Positions 61,676-64,000 of a stretch of 64,000 nucleotides of DNA are shown piece by piece. This DNA is from Curtobacterium sp. MCLR17_032 (lineage in GTDB: Bacteria; Actinomycetota; Actinomycetes; Actinomycetales; Microbacteriaceae). The first letter of the stretch is position 1. Each line of letters opens with the position of its first letter. The stretch covers positions 2,852,001-2,916,000 of the forward strand of contig NZ_CP126268.1 in assembly GCF_003234795.2 (NCBI RefSeq), given 5' to 3'. The position numbers and the translations under genes are program-made. The notes beneath the pieces were generated by a model. The model saw only the letters and a list, made by a program, of their open reading frames with translations. It was not told the DNA's origin and did no database searches.

Positions 61676-62683
61676 ATGCGCGCCACCGTGCGGGACGTGG
61701 CCGCCCTCGCAGGGGTGTCCCCGAAGACCGTCTCCAACGTCGTCAACGGCGGTGTCGTCGTGCGCCCGGAGACCCGCGCCCGCGTCGAGGCGGCGGTCGT
61801 CGAACTCGGGTACGTGCCGAACCTGTCCGCCCGGGGGCTGCGGAACGGCCGGACCGGCGCGATCGCAGTGACGTTGCCGGAGCTCGCGAGTGCGTACTCG
61901 GCCGACCTCGCCCGCTGGTTCGTGGTCCTCGCGCACGACCGCGGCCTGGTCGTGCAGCTCGAACAGACCGCGACCGACCCGGAGCGGGAGCGTGACCTGG
62001 TCTCCCGGGCGCGGGCGCACCTGGTCGACGGGCTGGTCCTCAACCCGGTGTCGCTCGATGCCAGCACCCTCGCGAACACCGCCGGACTGCCGCCCACCGT
62101 CGTGATCGGCGAGGTCGAACCGGAGCACGTCGACCAGGTGCACGTCGACAGCCGGGCGGCGGCGCGCGAGGTCACGACGATGCTGCTCGACCGCGGGCAC
62201 CGACGGATCGCGATCGTCGGTGCCGAGCAGGACGACGCGGTCACCGCAACCGCCCGCCTGCGGCAGCTCGGCCACGAGGACGCGCTCGCCGCACAGCTGG
62301 TCCCCGTCGACCCGGCCCTGCGGGTCCCGCTGCCGGAGTGGACGACCTCGGCCGCAGCGAGGACGTTCGGCGAGTGGCTCGACCGGAACCCGCTGCCCGA
62401 CGCGGTGTTCGCGTTCACCGATTCGATCGCGTTCGGCGTGCTGCACGTCCTGGCCAGCCGGGGCGTCCGTGTGCCGGAGCAGGTGAGCGTCGTCGGGTTC
62501 GACGACGTCGACCAAGCGGCGTTCGCGGTGCCCGCGCTGACGACGGTGTCGTTCGACCGGCGGGACTTCGCGGCGGCGGCCCTCGACCTGCTCGAGCGGC
62601 GCATCGAGGACCGGGAGGCGCCGGTCCGGACCGTCGTCGTGCCGCACCGGATCGTCGAGCGCGCGAGCGTCGCGGGGCACTGA
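61676..62683 (+). CDS. LacI-family regulator, probably of the xylanase gene
   Basis: 335 residues. HTH and hinge at residues 3-55 (TVRDVAALAGVSPKTVSNVVNGG), then the sugar-binding domain with DAVFAFTDSIAFGVLHVL and VSVVGFDDVDQA. ATG 61676 follows a TACGGT -10 box by 6 nt. It lies directly downstream of the GH10 gene. It is distinct from the other LacI (56073-57107), so the two clusters may respond to different sugars. Confidence 0.93.
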   Translation: MRATVRDVAALAGVSPKTVSNVVNGGVVVRPETRARVEAAVVELGYVPNLSARGLRNGRTGAIAVTLPELASAYSADLARWFVVLAHDRGLVVQLEQTATDPERERDLVSRARAHLVDGLVLNPVSLDASTLANTAGLPPTVVIGEVEPEHVDQVHVDSRAAAREVTTMLLDRGHRRIAIVGAEQDDAVTATARLRQLGHEDALAAQLVPVDPALRVPLPEWTTSAAARTFGEWLDRNPLPDAVFAFTDSIAFGVLHVLASRGVRVPEQVSVVGFDDVDQAAFAVPALTTVSFDRRDFAAAALDLLERRIEDREAPVRTVVVPHRIVERASVAGH

Positions 62684-62718
62684 GGACGCTCGGGGTGACG
62701 GGTCCGGGGGCGTCCTCA

Positions 62719-62788
62719 GCCCCGAGGTCGCATGAACTGCTGCCACCGGGTACCCGCGACGGCAGATTGTGCGACCTCAGCTCGGGGC
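62719..62788. repeat. long interrupted palindrome
   Basis: GCCCCGAGGTCGCA (62719-62732) faces TGCGACCTC-AGC-TCGGGGC (62770-62788), which matches apart from a 5-nt bulge; an inner CTGCC/GGCAG (62740-62744 and 62761-62765) can also pair. It may act as a terminator for the LacI gene, or be a remnant of a mobile sequence. Confidence 0.65.
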
Positions 62789-62795
62789 GGCCGGC

Positions 62796-62909
62796 ATGTC
62801 GTGCGACCACGGCAGGAGCGTCGCCGTCGTGAGTGACCTGGAGGAGGACATCGCGACCGGCCACATCCCGTCCCGGCGCGCGGCGGTCGACGGCGTCCTC
62901 GACATCTGA
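62796..62909 (+). CDS. 37-residue ORF, possibly a gene remnant
   Basis: An ATG at 62796 opens a short frame ending SDLEEDIATGHIPSRRAAV and DGVLDI. The C-terminal half has the look of a real, charged protein end, and the codon bias is good. A GTG at about 62830 is another start. It may be what is left of a larger gene interrupted near the palindrome. Confidence 0.3.
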   Translation: MSCDHGRSVAVVSDLEEDIATGHIPSRRAAVDGVLDI

Positions 62910-62918
62910 CCCGGACGG

Positions 62919-63590
62919 CTACGTCCGCGCCTCGGTCCGCCGCGGCTTCAACCGCTCGGGGGCGTCCGTCGCCGGCACCCATTCGCAGGTGAACGACCCG
63001 CGGTAGCCGAAGAGGAACCCGAACAGCCGGTTGCGGACCTCGAGGTCGACGTGGAACGACTCGTCCTCGTCCGACCACCACTCGTGCAGGGTCGCCCGCC
63101 CGCTGAACAGCATCGGGAACCGGAACGACAGCGGTCCCTCGTGGAACCGCTGCGCGTCCGAGGTCAGGACGAGTCCACCGCGCTCGTCGACGGCCAGGTC
63201 GAGGTCGACCGCCAGGTGCTGGTGCGAGCCCAGGTAGTCGAGCACCCGACCGTCGACGAGCACCATCGTCGCGTCGAACCGTGCCGTGCGGCCGGAGCGG
63301 ACGGAGTACGTCCGCACGAAGGTCACCGTCTCGCGGCCGAGGGCATCGCGGTACGGGTAGTTCTCGATCGTGAACGGGACGTCGTCACCGACGTCGGGGA
63401 CCAAGATGTTCCGGAGCCGGCCGATCTGCAGGAACGGCACCGTCCACCAGGGCCCGCGGCGGATCGACTGCATGACACCGCGTCCGACGCACGCCTCGGC
63501 GGCGTCGAGTCCGACGCCGAACCGGCGCTGCATCATCGGGTGCAGCCGGTCGAAGTCGGCACCGAGCGCCTCCTGGAACACCGAGGTCAT
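62919..63590 (-). CDS. DUF4166-family protein
   Basis: 223 residues. Conserved features of the family include the start FQEALGADFDRLHPMMQRRFGV and a C-terminal half rich in beta strands (LSFRFPMLFSGRATLHEWW). Function unknown; in actinobacteria it is often linked to SRPBCC or NAD(P)-binding proteins. ATG 63590 overlaps the stop of the upstream gene as ATGA, and no TM segments are evident. Confidence 0.82.
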   Translation of the reverse strand: MTSVFQEALGADFDRLHPMMQRRFGVGLDAAEACVGRGVMQSIRRGPWWTVPFLQIGRLRNILVPDVGDDVPFTIENYPYRDALGRETVTFVRTYSVRSGRTARFDATMVLVDGRVLDYLGSHQHLAVDLDLAVDERGGLVLTSDAQRFHEGPLSFRFPMLFSGRATLHEWWSDEDESFHVDLEVRNRLFGFLFGYRGSFTCEWVPATDAPERLKPRRTEART

Positions 63591-64000
63591 GCCGTTCCTC
63601 CGGGTCGGGACGTCGCACTGGGTCGGGCGAGGGACGCCAGGCTCGCCGGGGCGTCCCGCAGGTGGTCGGCTCGGCGCGTCCCGCCGGCGGGTGCGCGGAG
63701 CGTCCGGGAGGCCCGTGGCCGGTCCCGCCGCCAGACCGCCAGCACGCTGCCGAGCGGCCACGCCTCCGGCGCGGCTCCGCCCTCGAGCCAGATGCGGAGC
63801 CGGTCGAAGCTCCAGGCGGTCGCCCACCCGAGCAGCGGCCGGACGACGAGGTCGAGCGGCCCCCATCCGGATTCGTAGTCGTAGCCGGTGATGAACCGCG
63901 TCCGGCCGTCGTCGGTGGGCATGTACCGCCAGTAGCCGCGGCCGGTCCGGATCGGGGACAGCCGGTCCTCGGTGGCGAAGCGGAGAGCCGAGGTGCGCGT
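63587..64000 (-). CDS. SRPBCC-like protein, cut by the right window edge
   Basis: 137 codons are visible and the start lies beyond 64000, as the frame stays open upstream of ATG 63922 (TSALRFATEDRLSPIRTGRG precedes it). RYMPTDDGRTRFITGYDYES and the WGPLDLVVRPLLGWATAWSF helix resemble SRPBCC/START-type ligand-binding proteins. The C-terminal 50 residues are Arg/Ala/Pro-rich and contain half of the GGGAGGC palindrome sequence near 63705. The gene is coupled to the DUF4166 gene by a 4-bp overlap. Confidence 0.65.
   Translation of the reverse strand, partial: TRTSALRFATEDRLSPIRTGRGYWRYMPTDDGRTRFITGYDYESGWGPLDLVVRPLLGWATAWSFDRLRIWLEGGAAPEAWPLGSVLAVWRRDRPRASRTLRAPAGGTRRADHLRDAPASLASLARPSATSRPGGTA

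Overview
The window is high-GC chromosomal DNA from an actinobacterium. Gene content and many leaderless start sites fit the family Microbacteriaceae, and Curtobacterium or a close relative is my best guess; this rests on general character, not on a database search. Most of the 64 kb is ordinary core genome: serS, pheA, ispE, metG, a tatD-type nuclease, rsmA, rsmI, hrpA and a molybdenum cluster. Two foreign segments and a carbohydrate-utilisation region are set into it.

Region 1 (1-3625) is the end of an integrated element, probably a prophage or related integrative element, abutting the 3' end of a tRNA-Ser(UGA) gene (3626-3710). It carries two divergent small HTH regulators, a terminator, a 60-residue ORF behind a perfect actinobacterial SOS box, a tyrosine integrase, and six tightly linked small genes in front of the integrase. 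Two of those six are very short ORFs (36 and 42 codons). A 15-bp operator sequence is shared by the leftward early promoter and the integrase-operon promoter, which suggests one repressor controls both.

Region 2 (3.8-11.1 kb) holds a HAD phosphatase overlapping serS, a lipid kinase, pheA, a MarR-GNAT fusion and a membrane molybdopterin oxidoreductase fused to a cytochrome-b-like domain. Region 3 (11.2-20.2 kb) holds moaA-moaD, modABC, a MoeB-rhodanese protein and a TOBE/HTH regulator, flanked by two membrane glycosyltransferases. Region 4 (20.3-36.9 kb) has ispE, a sulfur-type operon (ATP-grasp enzyme, flavin monooxygenase, MetY), rsmA-TatD-metG, rsmI, a protein mannosyltransferase and a TetR/MFS efflux pair. 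Region 5 (37-43.9 kb) has an epimerase-like protein, a YyaL-type thioredoxin-fold protein and hrpA.

At 44.4-47.3 kb a segment of about 2.9 kb with more A/T-rich codon use splits a two-TM membrane protein gene whose halves can be rejoined in frame. Its cargo is a membrane-tethered EEP-type nuclease/phosphatase, a small secreted protein and a signal peptidase I. After some ordinary genes, 50.2-62.7 kb encodes beta-glycoside and xylan use: a GH3 enzyme, ABC permeases and a binding protein without an ATPase, two LacI regulators and an intracellular GH10 xylanase. The right end holds a DUF4166 protein and an SRPBCC-like gene cut by the window edge.

Two window-wide patterns stand out. Seven intergenic sites carry a 41-43 bp palindrome with identical 11-bp outer arms and variable but self-complementary interiors. 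Many genes have a TAnnnT -10 box only 6-7 nt before the start codon, so their mRNAs are probably leaderless; I used this to choose starts.
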